Shown: positions 16,966-25,642 of the stretch, piece after piece
Layout: the number at the start of each line of letters is the position of its first letter
Numbering within the stretch: the stretch's first letter is position 1
NCBI RefSeq assembly: GCF_002368295.1
Contig: NZ_AP018248.1
Span: forward strand, 6,871,979 to 6,935,978
Origin: Tolypothrix tenuis PCC 7101
GTDB taxonomy: Bacteria > Cyanobacteriota > Cyanobacteriia > Cyanobacteriales > Nostocaceae
Direction: 5' to 3'
Length of the DNA: 64,000 bases
Notes under the pieces: generated by a model
Told to the model about the DNA's origin: nothing
What the model saw: the letters and a program-made list of their open reading frames with translations, nothing else
The model's database searches: none
Position numbers and translations under genes: made by a program

Positions 16966-18224
16966 TAATACATCGTCAAGCGATATCTACCACGTTGTTG
17001 GGGATTATTAGAAACTACCACGACATAGTAAGTATCATCTTCAGGCAATCTAGCTCTGTCAATCAGGGCGCTATACTTGCCATCTTGACCATTATCCGTA
17101 GCAACAATTTTGCCTTGAGAATTTAATAAGACTAGATAAGGAGAAAATTCTTCAAAGACGCTATCTACACGAATACTAACTAGCTGATTTTTTTTCCCTT
17201 CAAACTTAGATACATTGTAGGGGTTTTTGTTTTGCTTGAGAGTAAGACTTTGAGCAGTTAGTTCGCCAGATTCGTCTAAATTATAGCTAGCCCTATCATT
17301 TCTCAATGCTAAACTATAGCGGCCTGTATCTCCTGGGTTGCTACTAGTAACTGCGATCGTATATGTACCTTGAACAGGTAGTCTCACAAATACAAATGCA
17401 TCTTTAATCCCACCTGTTGTTTGAGCACTGCTGCGTTTGACAATAACATTATTATCAGGGTCAAGCAGAAACATATAAGGGGTGAGACTCAAGTTATTAG
17501 AACGGCGTGTATCAGTACTACCACCGAGTCGAATTTGGATGAGTTGGTTTTCTCTCCCTTCAAATTGGTAGAAGTGAAAATACCTACCTTGAGACTGAAA
17601 ATCACCTTTACCTAAAATACCGAAGGCGAAATCTACAAAGTTAATTGGCTTGTAATTGAGATTTTTCGGTGGAGAAACTGGCGCAGGCTGGCGATTTGGC
17701 CTGTTACCTGTTGATGGTTGAGTACTCGGTTGATAACCACTGGAACTAGGACGGGTAGAACCATTATTTGAGGGTTGAGGCGCTGGTGTGGTATCTACTG
17801 GTTGAGAAGTTCTCGGTTTGGGAGTAGGTGCTGGTGCGGTATCTACTGGTTGAGAAGTTCTCGGTTTAGGAGTAGGTGCTGGTGTGGTATCTACTGGTTG
17901 AGATTGACTAGGTTTGGAAGTAGGCGCTGGTGCAGAATTTGTGGTTGCAGGCGGTACACGTGGGGGTATGGGTGAATCAATAGGTTGCTTAGGCTGTGAA
18001 GATGCTGGTGGTGGAGTAGTAGGAATCTGTTCAATTCCTTGTTCTACAGCCTCCGGTTGCCTTTCATCTGGTGTTTTAGCGATGGTAAATTTTACTGTAG
18101 ATTCGGGAATTGTTAAAGCACCAATAGGTAGAGAATAACTGGTTAGTAACAAGCTACCACTCAATGAAAAAATTACACCTAAGTGCGATCGCAAAAGATA
18201 TTTTTTATGATTTTTCTCTAGCAT
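16965..18224 (-). CDS. Secreted proline-rich protein with two pre-peptidase C-terminal (PPC) domains
   Basis: 419 residues. N-terminal signal region (LRSHLGVIFSLSGSLLLTSYSL), then about 120 residues of Pro/Thr/Ser/Gln-rich linker containing three exact-length 16-residue repeats (TPKPRTSQPVDTAPAP), then two beta-rich modules (about 215-310 and 318-419) with GRYFHFYQFEGRENQLIQIRL, LPVQGTYTIAVTSS and GRYSLALRN, the wording of PPC domains that accompany secreted proteases. No protease domain is present. It is the only minus-strand gene among the kinases and propellers. Likely an extracytoplasmic binding or wall-associated protein; function not known. Confidence 0.82.
   Translation of the reverse strand: MLEKNHKKYLLRSHLGVIFSLSGSLLLTSYSLPIGALTIPESTVKFTIAKTPDERQPEAVEQGIEQIPTTPPPASSQPKQPIDSPIPPRVPPATTNSAPAPTSKPSQSQPVDTTPAPTPKPRTSQPVDTAPAPTPKPRTSQPVDTTPAPQPSNNGSTRPSSSGYQPSTQPSTGNRPNRQPAPVSPPKNLNYKPINFVDFAFGILGKGDFQSQGRYFHFYQFEGRENQLIQIRLGGSTDTRRSNNLSLTPYMFLLDPDNNVIVKRSSAQTTGGIKDAFVFVRLPVQGTYTIAVTSSNPGDTGRYSLALRNDRASYNLDESGELTAQSLTLKQNKNPYNVSKFEGKKNQLVSIRVDSVFEEFSPYLVLLNSQGKIVATDNGQDGKYSALIDRARLPEDDTYYVVVVSNNPQQRGRYRLTMY
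17779..17922 (-). repeat. Three tandem 48-bp repeats inside the PPC-domain gene
   Basis: Units at 17779-17826, 17827-17874 and 17875-17922, the first two nearly identical, encoding the 16-residue proline-rich linker repeat. A fourth unit begins at 17923 but decays after a few codons. In-frame length makes copy number free to vary without frameshift. Confidence 0.88.
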
Positions 18225-18566
18225 TTTTCACTCCTCATTTATTGCCTCAATTAAGCTGAGGCTAGGCACTGCAATTGGACTAAAAATCATTGCCCAACCA
18301 AAAAAATCTGAATGGTGTCATCCCATTCAAAATACAAAATTGCTTCACCCTGAAATAGTGAGAGTATATATGCTCATCCACATCAAGCCATATTCAACAG
18401 TGAGGATGCTGCTGGTAGTACTCTAAAAAGAATTTATTTTTTCATTCTAAATTGCTAAGTTACTTATAGATTACTTTCTGAGTACAAAAAAATAATTTTG
18501 GCAACTTAATAGCAAAATTATTTGTCATGAATTAATATATACACAAACAGCAAATGGGTTCCCAGT
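18225..18566. other. Divergent promoter region, PPC gene and kinase gene
   Basis: About 340 bp, A+T-rich, holding the start regions of a minus-strand and a plus-strand gene. TATATAT-like stretches occur near 18366 and 18536 but no confident promoter can be assigned; no repeat or RNA was seen. Confidence 0.45.
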
Positions 18567-20582
18567 ATGATCTGCTGTCTGAATCCCGATTGCCCCAATC
18601 CTCTAAATCCAGACCGGCAAGAAGTTTGCCTAAGTTGTCATCAACCATTGATCTCGTTATTAAGGGGCCGTTATCGTGTAATTAAAGTACTATCTGATGA
18701 AGGGGGATTTGGTAGAACCTATCTAGCGGAAGATGCGGACAAGCTAAACGAATGGTGTGTAGTTAAACAATTTGCACCTAAAATACAGGATTCTTCTACA
18801 TTAAAGAAAGCTGTTGAGCTATTTAAAGATGAAGCTAAACAACTGCAAAAATTAGGAGAACATCCGCAAATTCCTACACTTTTAGCATACTTTGAACAAG
18901 ATAATTATCTGTTTTTAGTACAGCAATATATCAATGGGCATAATTTACTCCAAGAATTACGACAAGGGATAATTTACAACAAAAGTAAAATAGTTGAACT
19001 TTTGCTAGATTTACTGCCCGTGCTCAAGTTTATTCATGAGCGCGGTGTAATTCATCGTGATATCAAACCACAAAATATTATTCGCCGTCAAATTGATGGG
19101 CGGCTAGTCTTAATAGATTTCGGTTCCTCAAAGCAATTAACAGCAACAGTACATACTCAAATTGGTACAACCATTGGTTCTCATGGTTATACTCCCATTG
19201 AACAAATGCAGGATGGGAAAGCTTATCCATCGAGTGATTTATTTAGTTTGGGTGTAACTTGCTTTCATTTACTCAGTGGAATTCGACCCTCGCAACTGTG
19301 GATGCAAAAAGGCTACAGTTGGGTTAATTCTTGGCACGAATATTTAGCAAATCAAGATAGGGATGGAGTAGCTTTAAATGTCAATGTGGATAAGGTGCTA
19401 GACAAACTTTTAAAAACAGAAATTGACCAGCGTTATCATTCAGCCGATGAAGTGATTAAAGACTTAACATATAAGCCTTTACTAGTACCACCAACAATTA
19501 TCGAACCTGCATCCCGTACTCAAAGCTTTTATCTTAAACATCGGCTATTAATCAATACTGCTATCTTACTACTGGGATTAGGCGGAATTTGGTATTTACA
19601 ATCTCGTCCCCAAGAAGTAACTAGATTTGCTAACCCTAATCAACCAGCAAACATTACAGAAAATTCTGACCAACCTCAAACACTTAAAGGTCATGCTAGT
19701 GATGTTAATGCTGTCGCCTTTGCAACCGATGGTTTAACTCTAGCTAGCGGCAGTGATGATAATACAATTAAGTTGTGGAATATCAAGAACAATCAGGAAA
19801 TTAGAACTCTCAAAGGACACAAAAAATGGATTTGGGCTGTGGCTTTTAGTCCTGATGGTAAAACCTTAGCTAGTGGTAGTGCAGATAAAACTATTAAACT
19901 ATGGAATCTTGCTAACGGAGAAGTAATCAACACATTAAAAGCACATACTGACGGAATTTCATCTATAGCTTTTAGCCCTGATGGTAAAACCTTAGCTAGT
20001 AGTAGCATAGATAAGACAATTAACCTCTGGAATGTCTCCAATGGTCAGCTAATTCGTACCTTCAAAGGACATAAACAGGCAGTTTCTGCATTGGCTTTTA
20101 GTCCTGATGGTAGTACCCTTGCTAGTGGCAGTTGGGACAAAACAATTAAACTTTGGAATGTAGCCACAGGAAAGGAAATTCGGAATTTTGTAGGACATTC
20201 AGAATTAATTATTTCTGTAGCTTTTAGCCCAGACGGTTTGACTTTAGCTAGTGGGAGTAAAGATAAGTCAATTAAATTATGGAACTTGGTAACGGGAGAA
20301 ACGATTCGTACTTTAAAGGGTCATACTGATAAAGTAAATTCTGTGGTTTATGTACCCAAAACAGGAGATAGTAAAACCTCAAATAATTTTACTCTGATCA
20401 GTGGCAGTAGTGATAATACTATCAAATTATGGGATACAGCAACAGGAAAGGAAATTCGGACTTTGAAGCGAGATTCTGGTTATATTTATTCTGTGGCAAT
20501 CAGCCCTGATGGTAAAACTATTGCTAGCGGTGGTAGCGCTGATAATATTATTAAAGTTTGGCATTTATCTCAAGATAAATAG
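18567..20582 (+). CDS. Zinc-ribbon Ser/Thr kinase with TM segment and C-terminal WD40 propeller (paralogue)
   Basis: 671 residues. Same architecture as 13398-15431: cysteine ribbon C3/C4, C9, C21, C24; glycine loop LSDEGGFGRTYL; HRDIKPQN at 163-170; DFG D184; hydrophobic segment about 326-345 (LLINTAILLLGLGGIWYL); seven WD repeats from about 373. Blade 6 carries an insertion (VPKTGDSKTSNNFT). Positions of the catalytic residues are identical in the two proteins, so they arose by duplication, probably by local events that also produced the secreted propeller between them. Expected topology is kinase inside, propeller outside. Confidence 0.93.
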   Translation: MICCLNPDCPNPLNPDRQEVCLSCHQPLISLLRGRYRVIKVLSDEGGFGRTYLAEDADKLNEWCVVKQFAPKIQDSSTLKKAVELFKDEAKQLQKLGEHPQIPTLLAYFEQDNYLFLVQQYINGHNLLQELRQGIIYNKSKIVELLLDLLPVLKFIHERGVIHRDIKPQNIIRRQIDGRLVLIDFGSSKQLTATVHTQIGTTIGSHGYTPIEQMQDGKAYPSSDLFSLGVTCFHLLSGIRPSQLWMQKGYSWVNSWHEYLANQDRDGVALNVNVDKVLDKLLKTEIDQRYHSADEVIKDLTYKPLLVPPTIIEPASRTQSFYLKHRLLINTAILLLGLGGIWYLQSRPQEVTRFANPNQPANITENSDQPQTLKGHASDVNAVAFATDGLTLASGSDDNTIKLWNIKNNQEIRTLKGHKKWIWAVAFSPDGKTLASGSADKTIKLWNLANGEVINTLKAHTDGISSIAFSPDGKTLASSSIDKTINLWNVSNGQLIRTFKGHKQAVSALAFSPDGSTLASGSWDKTIKLWNVATGKEIRNFVGHSELIISVAFSPDGLTLASGSKDKSIKLWNLVTGETIRTLKGHTDKVNSVVYVPKTGDSKTSNNFTLISGSSDNTIKLWDTATGKEIRTLKRDSGYIYSVAISPDGKTIASGGSADNIIKVWHLSQDK

Positions 20583-20590
20583 TAGAAAAA

Positions 20591-20672
20591 TCATATTTGA
20601 TTTTTGAAATTATTGTAGTAGACTGACATGACTAAAATGAGGCATTGGATTTGATTAAATTAACTGCAGATA
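20591..20672 (+). repeat. Dispersed repeat, second copy
   Basis: Matches the minus strand of 3905-3990 over about 75 bp with scattered mismatches, and its first 26 bases match the minus strand of 3709-3735. See the entry at 3862. Confidence 0.6.
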
Positions 20673-20674
20673 TA

Positions 20675-20705
20675 GACGCATAGCGGCTTCTTGCAGGGTA
20701 CGCGG
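20675..20705. repeat. SDR-like palindromic insert
   Basis: GACGCATAGCGGCTTC-TTGCAGGGTACGCGG has the GCGTAGCGGCTTC..GCAGGGTACGC pattern of small dispersed repeats in Nostoc genomes. It abuts the end of the dispersed repeat at 20591. Confidence 0.5.
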
Positions 20706-20942
20706 ATAAAATTAATCTCTATTGCAACATTTAAGCTTAGACACGCTACTACATGACTACATTACTGCTGTGCGATGAAATAGATTGGTACGAATACAGT
20801 AAATTGCTTTGTCAGCAAGCTTTTGGTGCGTTGTGCTGTGCGACAACACACCCTACCTCATATAACTAAAAGACAATTTTCTTTACTGCGCGTATAATTT
20901 TGTGTGAAATGTAGTACAAGAATTATACTCAGTAGCACATCA

Positions 20943-22385
20943 ATGCTGGAATTATTACAAAGCTTTTTTGGTGATGGCTTATTTATCCCACATGGTCATT
21001 GCTATCTTTGGCAACCGAAATTAGTGTGGTTACACATTATATCTGATTCTTTAATTGCCATAGCCTATTATTCTATCCCTATTACCCTTGTTTACTTTGC
21101 ACAGAAACGAGAAGATTTCCCCTTCAAATGGATACTTTTATTGTTCGGAACATTTATTGTTTCTTGCGGTACAACCCATGTGATGGAAGTATGGACACTA
21201 TGGCATCCAACTTATTGGTTATCTGGCGCTATCAAATTTTTTACAGCGTCAGTTTCGGTTTACACAGCTATTATTTTAGTACCAATTGTTCCCCAAGCAT
21301 TAGCTTTACCAAGCCCAGCTCAATTAGAAGCAGCTAACTCTCAACTCAAAATGGAAATTCTTGAGCGAAAATCGGTAGAAGAAGCACTTTTAAAAGCCAA
21401 ACAAGAGTTAGAAATTAGAGTAGAAGAACGAACATCTGAATTAAAAGCAGCTATGACACAATCTCAGGAAAATGCTGCTATAGCCCAGGAGCAAGCTGCA
21501 CAGTTGCAAATTGCGCTTCAGAAACTGGCTAATACCCAAGCTCAATTAGTACAAACTGAAAAAATGTCTTCTCTGGGACAATTAGTTGCAGGTGTTGCCC
21601 ATGAAATCAATAATCCAGTGAATTTTATTTATGGCAATACTATTATTGCTGATGAATATTCTGAAAGCTTGATTAATTTGATTTCACTTTACCAAGAAAA
21701 TTATTCCCAACCTCCAACAGAGATTCAAAATTATACTGATGAAATTGATTTAGATTTTATTCAAAAAGACCTACCCAGAGTCTTGTATTCTATGAAGAAT
21801 GGGGCAAATCGTATTAGTGAAATAGTTCAATCTTTAAGAACTTTTTCCCGATTCGATGAAGCAGAAATCAAACAGGTTAATGTTCATGATGGAATTGATA
21901 GTACATTGCTACTGTTGAAAAATAACTTCAAAGGTAAAGCTAACAACCCAGATATCCAAGTACTCAAACAATATGGTAATTTACCAAAAATAGAATGCTA
22001 CCCTGGGCAACTTAATCAGGTATTTATGTATATTTTAAATAATGCTATTGATGCCATCAATACAGTAATAAAAACAAACCTCAATAGTTTAGATGCATAT
22101 CAAGGAAAAATTACTATTGCTACTGAAGCTGTAAATAGTAATGAGATAATGATTCGGATTATTGATAATGGTTGTGGGATGACTGAAGATATCAGAAAAA
22201 AAGTATTCGATCCCTTCTTTACTAATAAGCCTGTTGGTTCAGGGACAGGCCTGGGAATGACAGTAAGTTACCAAATTATTCAGATGCATAATGGTCATTT
22301 ACGCTGCATTTCAGTACCAGATGAAGGTACAGAATTCCAAATTCAGATTCCGATTGTGATGAAGTCTCAGATTCAAAATTTGTAA
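20943..22385 (+). CDS. Ethylene-receptor-like sensor histidine kinase (ETR1-type N-terminal domain)
   Basis: 480 residues from ATG 20943; a GTG 13 codons earlier adds residues with no family match. The N-terminal three-helix membrane domain (about 28-120) matches plant ETR1: ISDSLIAIAYYSIP carries D35 and Y42, and FIVSCGTTHVMEVWT carries C75 and H79, the copper ligands. ETR1 has D25, Y32, C65 and H69, so spacing is conserved exactly. A coiled coil (about 125-205) leads to HisKA with phospho-acceptor H220 (AHEINNPVNF), then N, G1 (DNGCGM) and G2 (GSGTGLGM) boxes. No GAF, PAS or receiver domain. Homologue of Synechocystis SynEtr1. Its response regulator is not adjacent. Confidence 0.93.
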   Translation: MLELLQSFFGDGLFIPHGHCYLWQPKLVWLHIISDSLIAIAYYSIPITLVYFAQKREDFPFKWILLLFGTFIVSCGTTHVMEVWTLWHPTYWLSGAIKFFTASVSVYTAIILVPIVPQALALPSPAQLEAANSQLKMEILERKSVEEALLKAKQELEIRVEERTSELKAAMTQSQENAAIAQEQAAQLQIALQKLANTQAQLVQTEKMSSLGQLVAGVAHEINNPVNFIYGNTIIADEYSESLINLISLYQENYSQPPTEIQNYTDEIDLDFIQKDLPRVLYSMKNGANRISEIVQSLRTFSRFDEAEIKQVNVHDGIDSTLLLLKNNFKGKANNPDIQVLKQYGNLPKIECYPGQLNQVFMYILNNAIDAINTVIKTNLNSLDAYQGKITIATEAVNSNEIMIRIIDNGCGMTEDIRKKVFDPFFTNKPVGSGTGLGMTVSYQIIQMHNGHLRCISVPDEGTEFQIQIPIVMKSQIQNL

Positions 22386-22576
22386 TTGGTAATTGGTAAT
22401 GGGAATTTGTTCCTTTGTCTTCCTCTGCTCTCTTGCCCCTTGATTACCAAATCCTATTTTTTATACTCGATATACGTACTATTACGGAAATTGAAGAGAA
22501 TTTGATAAATACCATGTTAACTTTTAGAGAAATTTGGGCAATATAAAGTACCAAAAAATTGATTTGGTATAAATTG

Positions 22577-23227
22577 ATGTTAACAATTGAGTTATCAAAA
22601 TCTGCTACAGCCTTAAAGCGTCGTCATGCTGGAGCGATCGCAGCTTTAATATTACTGAGCTTACTATGTTCTTTGAGCGGATTGCCGATTCATCAGTCTA
22701 TCTCTAATTCCTGGGAAGGCTTGCTTTGGGGAATCGCAAATCCAGTAGTTAGTTTGAATAGTCTGGCTAGCATTTTAGCCATTGGCTTTCTCTGCGCTGG
22801 GATGAATCGTGGTGCTTTGCTGGCTGCATCTTTTTTGTCAGCCTCAGTGTTGGGGACAGTGATTCATCTGTTCTATGGCAATTTAGTAGGTGCGGAAATT
22901 GGGATTGCAGCTTCCACCATCGCTATTGGCGCTATGTTAATCATGTCAATTCAACCGAATTGGCTATTACTTTCAACGCTGGGTGCGATCGCAGGCTTGT
23001 TTCACGGTTATGCTGGTGCTGAATCGCTCATTAATACAGAAATAATGCCCTTAGTTATTTACATACTGGGCGTTACTGTCACTCAATGTGCAGTAATCAT
23101 GAGTGCCAAAAAAACTTACCCCATGCTACTAAATAAAATTAGTTTCTTGGGATTAGCGGTTTGTGCCATTAGTATGGCATTTTTAGGCAATGCAATTTAC
23201 TCTGTAATGTTTTCCTTCCTAAGCTAA
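22577..23227 (+). CDS. Divergent HupE/UreJ-family membrane protein
   Basis: 216 residues from ATG 22577 (a TTG six codons earlier is rejected). Six to seven hydrophobic segments. HupE/UreJ proteins (hydrogenase/urease accessory, nickel or cobalt permease-like) carry HPxxGxDHxLAM at one end and FHGxAHGxE at the other. Here the second survives as GLFHGYAGAE, but the first is WGIANPVVSLNSLASILAIG, lacking its histidines and aspartate. So the fold is likely kept while metal binding at the first site is probably lost or changed. It lies 191 bp after the ethylene-receptor-like kinase, same strand. No hydrogenase or urease genes are in the window. Confidence 0.72.
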   Translation: MLTIELSKSATALKRRHAGAIAALILLSLLCSLSGLPIHQSISNSWEGLLWGIANPVVSLNSLASILAIGFLCAGMNRGALLAASFLSASVLGTVIHLFYGNLVGAEIGIAASTIAIGAMLIMSIQPNWLLLSTLGAIAGLFHGYAGAESLINTEIMPLVIYILGVTVTQCAVIMSAKKTYPMLLNKISFLGLAVCAISMAFLGNAIYSVMFSFLS

Positions 23228-23232
23228 AGCGA

Positions 23233-23267
23233 GTAGCACCCAAAAAACTTGATTTTTTAGGTGCTAC
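23233..23267. terminator. Two-way terminator between convergent genes
   Basis: GTAGCACC (23233-23240) and GGTGCTAC (23260-23267) extended by complementary AAAAAA and TTTTTT runs inside the stem. Sits between the HupE-like gene (plus) and the sugar transferase (minus), 6 bp after the former. Confidence 0.8.
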
Positions 23268-23302
23268 TGAAGGACTGATAAACTTTACATTTTATCTGGT
23301 AA

Positions 23303-23980
23303 TTAGCAGGCTCCGACTTTATGGAAAAGCACATAAAATGTTTTTCCAATCAGAAATAAGTCGTAAAATATATGCCAATTTTGCTGGTAACGCAGATCTA
23401 AATCAACGATTTGTTCAAAATCTGTGATTTGAGAACGACCATTTACTTGCCATTCGCCAGTTAAACCAGGTTTGACATTTAAGCGTTGCCAATGACGTGG
23501 TGTGTAGTTAACCACTTCATCATAGGTTGGTGGACGTGTACCAACTAAACTCATTTCACCGATGAGAACGTTCCAAAATTGAGGCAATTCATCTAAGCTG
23601 GTGCGTCTTAAAAACCGTCCTAACTTAGTGACTCGAAAATCATTTTGATTTTTAAATATGAGTCCTTTTGCTTCATTTTTAACTAAAGATTTTAAATGCT
23701 CTGCATTCGTAACCATTGAACGGAATTTCCGCATAATAAATGGTTTACCTCGCAGGCCATAGCGCTTTTGGACAAAGAAAATTGGCCCTGGACTATCGAG
23801 TTTGATCGCAATTGCTATTGGTACAAATACAATTGCTAAAATCAATAGCCCAACTAAACTACCTAAAATGTCTAGAAAACGCTTAAATTTGGATTTTAAA
23901 GATGGGTGAGGAATAAATTGTAATTCCCAAGCTGTTAAATTGGCACTGTGAACAATGGTGTGTGAGGGTGTGGGGTACAT
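23303..23980 (-). CDS. Short WcaJ/PglC-type sugar-phosphate transferase (paralogue)
   Basis: 225 residues from ATG 23980; a TTG six codons upstream is rejected because the paralogue at 335 has the same length without it. Carries the family signature: membrane segment DILGSLVGLLILAIVFVPIA, KFRSMVT, SLDELPQFWNVL, GEMSLVGTRPPT and PGLTGEWQVNGRSQ. The two copies are alike along the whole length, so they are duplicates, either redundant initiators or initiators for different polymers. It is a single gene here, not next to other glycan genes. Confidence 0.9.
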   Translation of the reverse strand: MYPTPSHTIVHSANLTAWELQFIPHPSLKSKFKRFLDILGSLVGLLILAIVFVPIAIAIKLDSPGPIFFVQKRYGLRGKPFIMRKFRSMVTNAEHLKSLVKNEAKGLIFKNQNDFRVTKLGRFLRRTSLDELPQFWNVLIGEMSLVGTRPPTYDEVVNYTPRHWQRLNVKPGLTGEWQVNGRSQITDFEQIVDLDLRYQQNWHIFYDLFLIGKTFYVLFHKVGAC

Positions 23981-24347
23981 GATCCCGCCTAATACCAAGG
24001 TAAAAAAGTAGAATTACCTAACATTTATTTGAATATATACTTAAGTGTATTTACAATTTGTGTTTTTACCGTAAATTTACTTAATCTTTAATTAGCTCGC
24101 TGATCTTCTGCTTTTTTATATTTTTGGTATAAAGTTGATTAAATCTATCTAGTGAAATTTGACTAAATAATTATCACTATCCGGAATCGAGTTAATTCTC
24201 CCTGAATTAACAACCGAGTAAATACGTAAGAACGATCAATTATCTTTGATAACGTGGCAGATACCTGGTGTTAATGCGTATATTAAATTATTAAATATCC
24301 GTAAGGATCTGACTGTATTGGGCGCTCAAAATTGGGGTGGTAAATAA
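23981..24347. other. Intergenic region, nothing recognised
   Basis: About 370 bp of A+T-rich spacer between divergent genes. Promoters for both are expected; no repeats, hairpins or RNA recognised. Confidence 0.4.
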
Positions 24348-24650
24348 ATGATTTCAACAAGTGTGGAAGTTAAAATTACTCGCTTAGAATCGATTGTTGA
24401 ACAAATCGGTGAAGCAGTACTTTCTACAACAGAGACAATTGAGAGTCTCGCGCAAAGACTGGAGACTCTCAGCGTACAAGTAGAAGAACAAGGAAAGCAG
24501 CTACAGCAACAGGGGTATCAAATTTTTGCTTTGTGTGATGCTGTACAAACCTTGGCAGAATCTCAGGATGATTCCTTACAAAAACTCAGCCAACTAACAC
24601 AAACCTTGGATAAACTGATGATTCTGTTACAAGGTTCAGATGAGGAGTGA
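24348..24650 (+). CDS. Small coiled-coil protein, unknown
   Basis: 100 residues. Almost wholly heptad-patterned (VEVKITRLESIVEQIGEAV, LETLSVQVEEQGKQLQQQ, LQKLSQLTQTLDKLM), predicting one long coiled coil; no TM segment, cysteine or catalytic motif apart from a single Cys. A GGGGTGG stretch lies 10 bases before the ATG. Followed directly by STRR repeats. Stand-alone gene, function unknown; could be a small structural or oligomerisation factor. Confidence 0.6.
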   Translation: MISTSVEVKITRLESIVEQIGEAVLSTTETIESLAQRLETLSVQVEEQGKQLQQQGYQIFALCDAVQTLAESQDDSLQKLSQLTQTLDKLMILLQGSDEE

Positions 24651-24652
24651 TG

Positions 24653-24797
24653 AGGGACTGGGGACTGGGGATTGGGGATTGGGGATTGGGAATATGAAAC
24701 AATTCAAAATTCAAAATTCAAAATAATACCCTGTTCTCTCTCTCAAACACCAATTACCAATTACCTATTACCCATTACCAAACACCAAATACCAAAC
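24653..24797. repeat. STRR cluster: GGGGACT/GGGGATT, CAAAATT and ATTACCA units
   Basis: GGGGACT and GGGGATT units at 24653-24691, CAAAATT units at about 24702-24724 and ATTACCA-type units at 24749-24797. It fills the whole gap between the coiled-coil gene and surE. Confidence 0.88.
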
Positions 24798-24804
24798 CCC
24801 AAAA

Positions 24805-25485
24805 TTAAACCCTTAATTTGGTAACAGCAATGTTCCCGGAAAAACAAACATCGACATCGCTACCGGGGGTGCGATCGCGTTTGCCGTATTCGCCTACATA
24901 ATAAAAATCATCGCCTTCAATCCGATAGTTAATTGGTAAAGCTTTGGTACAGGGTTGGCAAAAAACTACTTCTGGTTCTGGTTCTCCTGGTTGTAAGTGT
25001 GGGAGATTCACGTTCCAAAAAGTTCCAGATTCCAGGGGACGTTGGAGTAAATCAGCTAAAACTTCGGCTGTTAACTTAGCTGCGAATTCCCAGTCAAAAT
25101 TTTGCTTGGCTTTGCGATAGTGAGAAATCGCAATTCCAGGAATACCATTCATCGCGGCTTCTCGCACCGCAGCCACAGTACCAGAAATATAGGCATCTAC
25201 ACCTAAGTTTCCTCCAGCATTGATTCCCGACAACACAAATTTAATATCTTCACTCATTTGTGATATGGCAATTCTCACACAATCAGCGGGAGTACCTGCG
25301 ATCGCATATTCAGTTTCCGAACGTCGCTGGAGGGTGATGGGGCGAGTTGTGGTAACTTGATGTCCACAGCCAGATTGATGATCTCTTGGCGCAGCAATAA
25401 TTACATTTTTGTCCTTGACAGCGTTGAACAGTGCTTTAATTCCAGGAGCATCGATACCGTCGTCGTTAGTGAGGATGATAGTCAT
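24805..25485 (-). CDS. 5'/3'-nucleotidase SurE
   Basis: 226 residues from ATG 25485 (MTIILTNDDGIDAPG), the canonical SurE start; an upstream in-frame ATG adds seven unrelated residues. The metal site is shown by D8-D9, then PRDHQSGCGH, GTPADCVRIA and LSGINAGGNLG, all SurE signatures. It hydrolyses nucleoside monophosphates and short polyphosphates with a divalent metal. Length typical for the family. Stand-alone gene bounded by STRR. Confidence 0.96.
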   Translation of the reverse strand: MTIILTNDDGIDAPGIKALFNAVKDKNVIIAAPRDHQSGCGHQVTTTRPITLQRRSETEYAIAGTPADCVRIAISQMSEDIKFVLSGINAGGNLGVDAYISGTVAAVREAAMNGIPGIAISHYRKAKQNFDWEFAAKLTAEVLADLLQRPLESGTFWNVNLPHLQPGEPEPEVVFCQPCTKALPINYRIEGDDFYYVGEYGKRDRTPGSDVDVCFSGNIAVTKLRV

Positions 25486-25642
25486 AAAATTTATCTGATG
25501 AGCCAAGCATCAATTGCTATGGAATTCTATCGCCAACCGCCGTCAGAGTCTAATAGTCTCCTACAACAGATTGCTATTGCCTTACTTGTATCAGTTTCTT
25601 CATTTCAGACTATAGATTTTATACTTTAGCCTTTTTTATTAG

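Larger units (their letters stand above)
20583..20942. other. Repeat-bearing leader of the histidine kinase gene
   Basis: Contains the dispersed repeat at 20591-20672, an SDR-like palindrome at 20675-20705 and a stretch TGCGTTGTGCTGTGCGACAACACACCC (20827-20853) that belongs to common cyanobacterial extragenic repeats. No gene. Confidence 0.5.
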
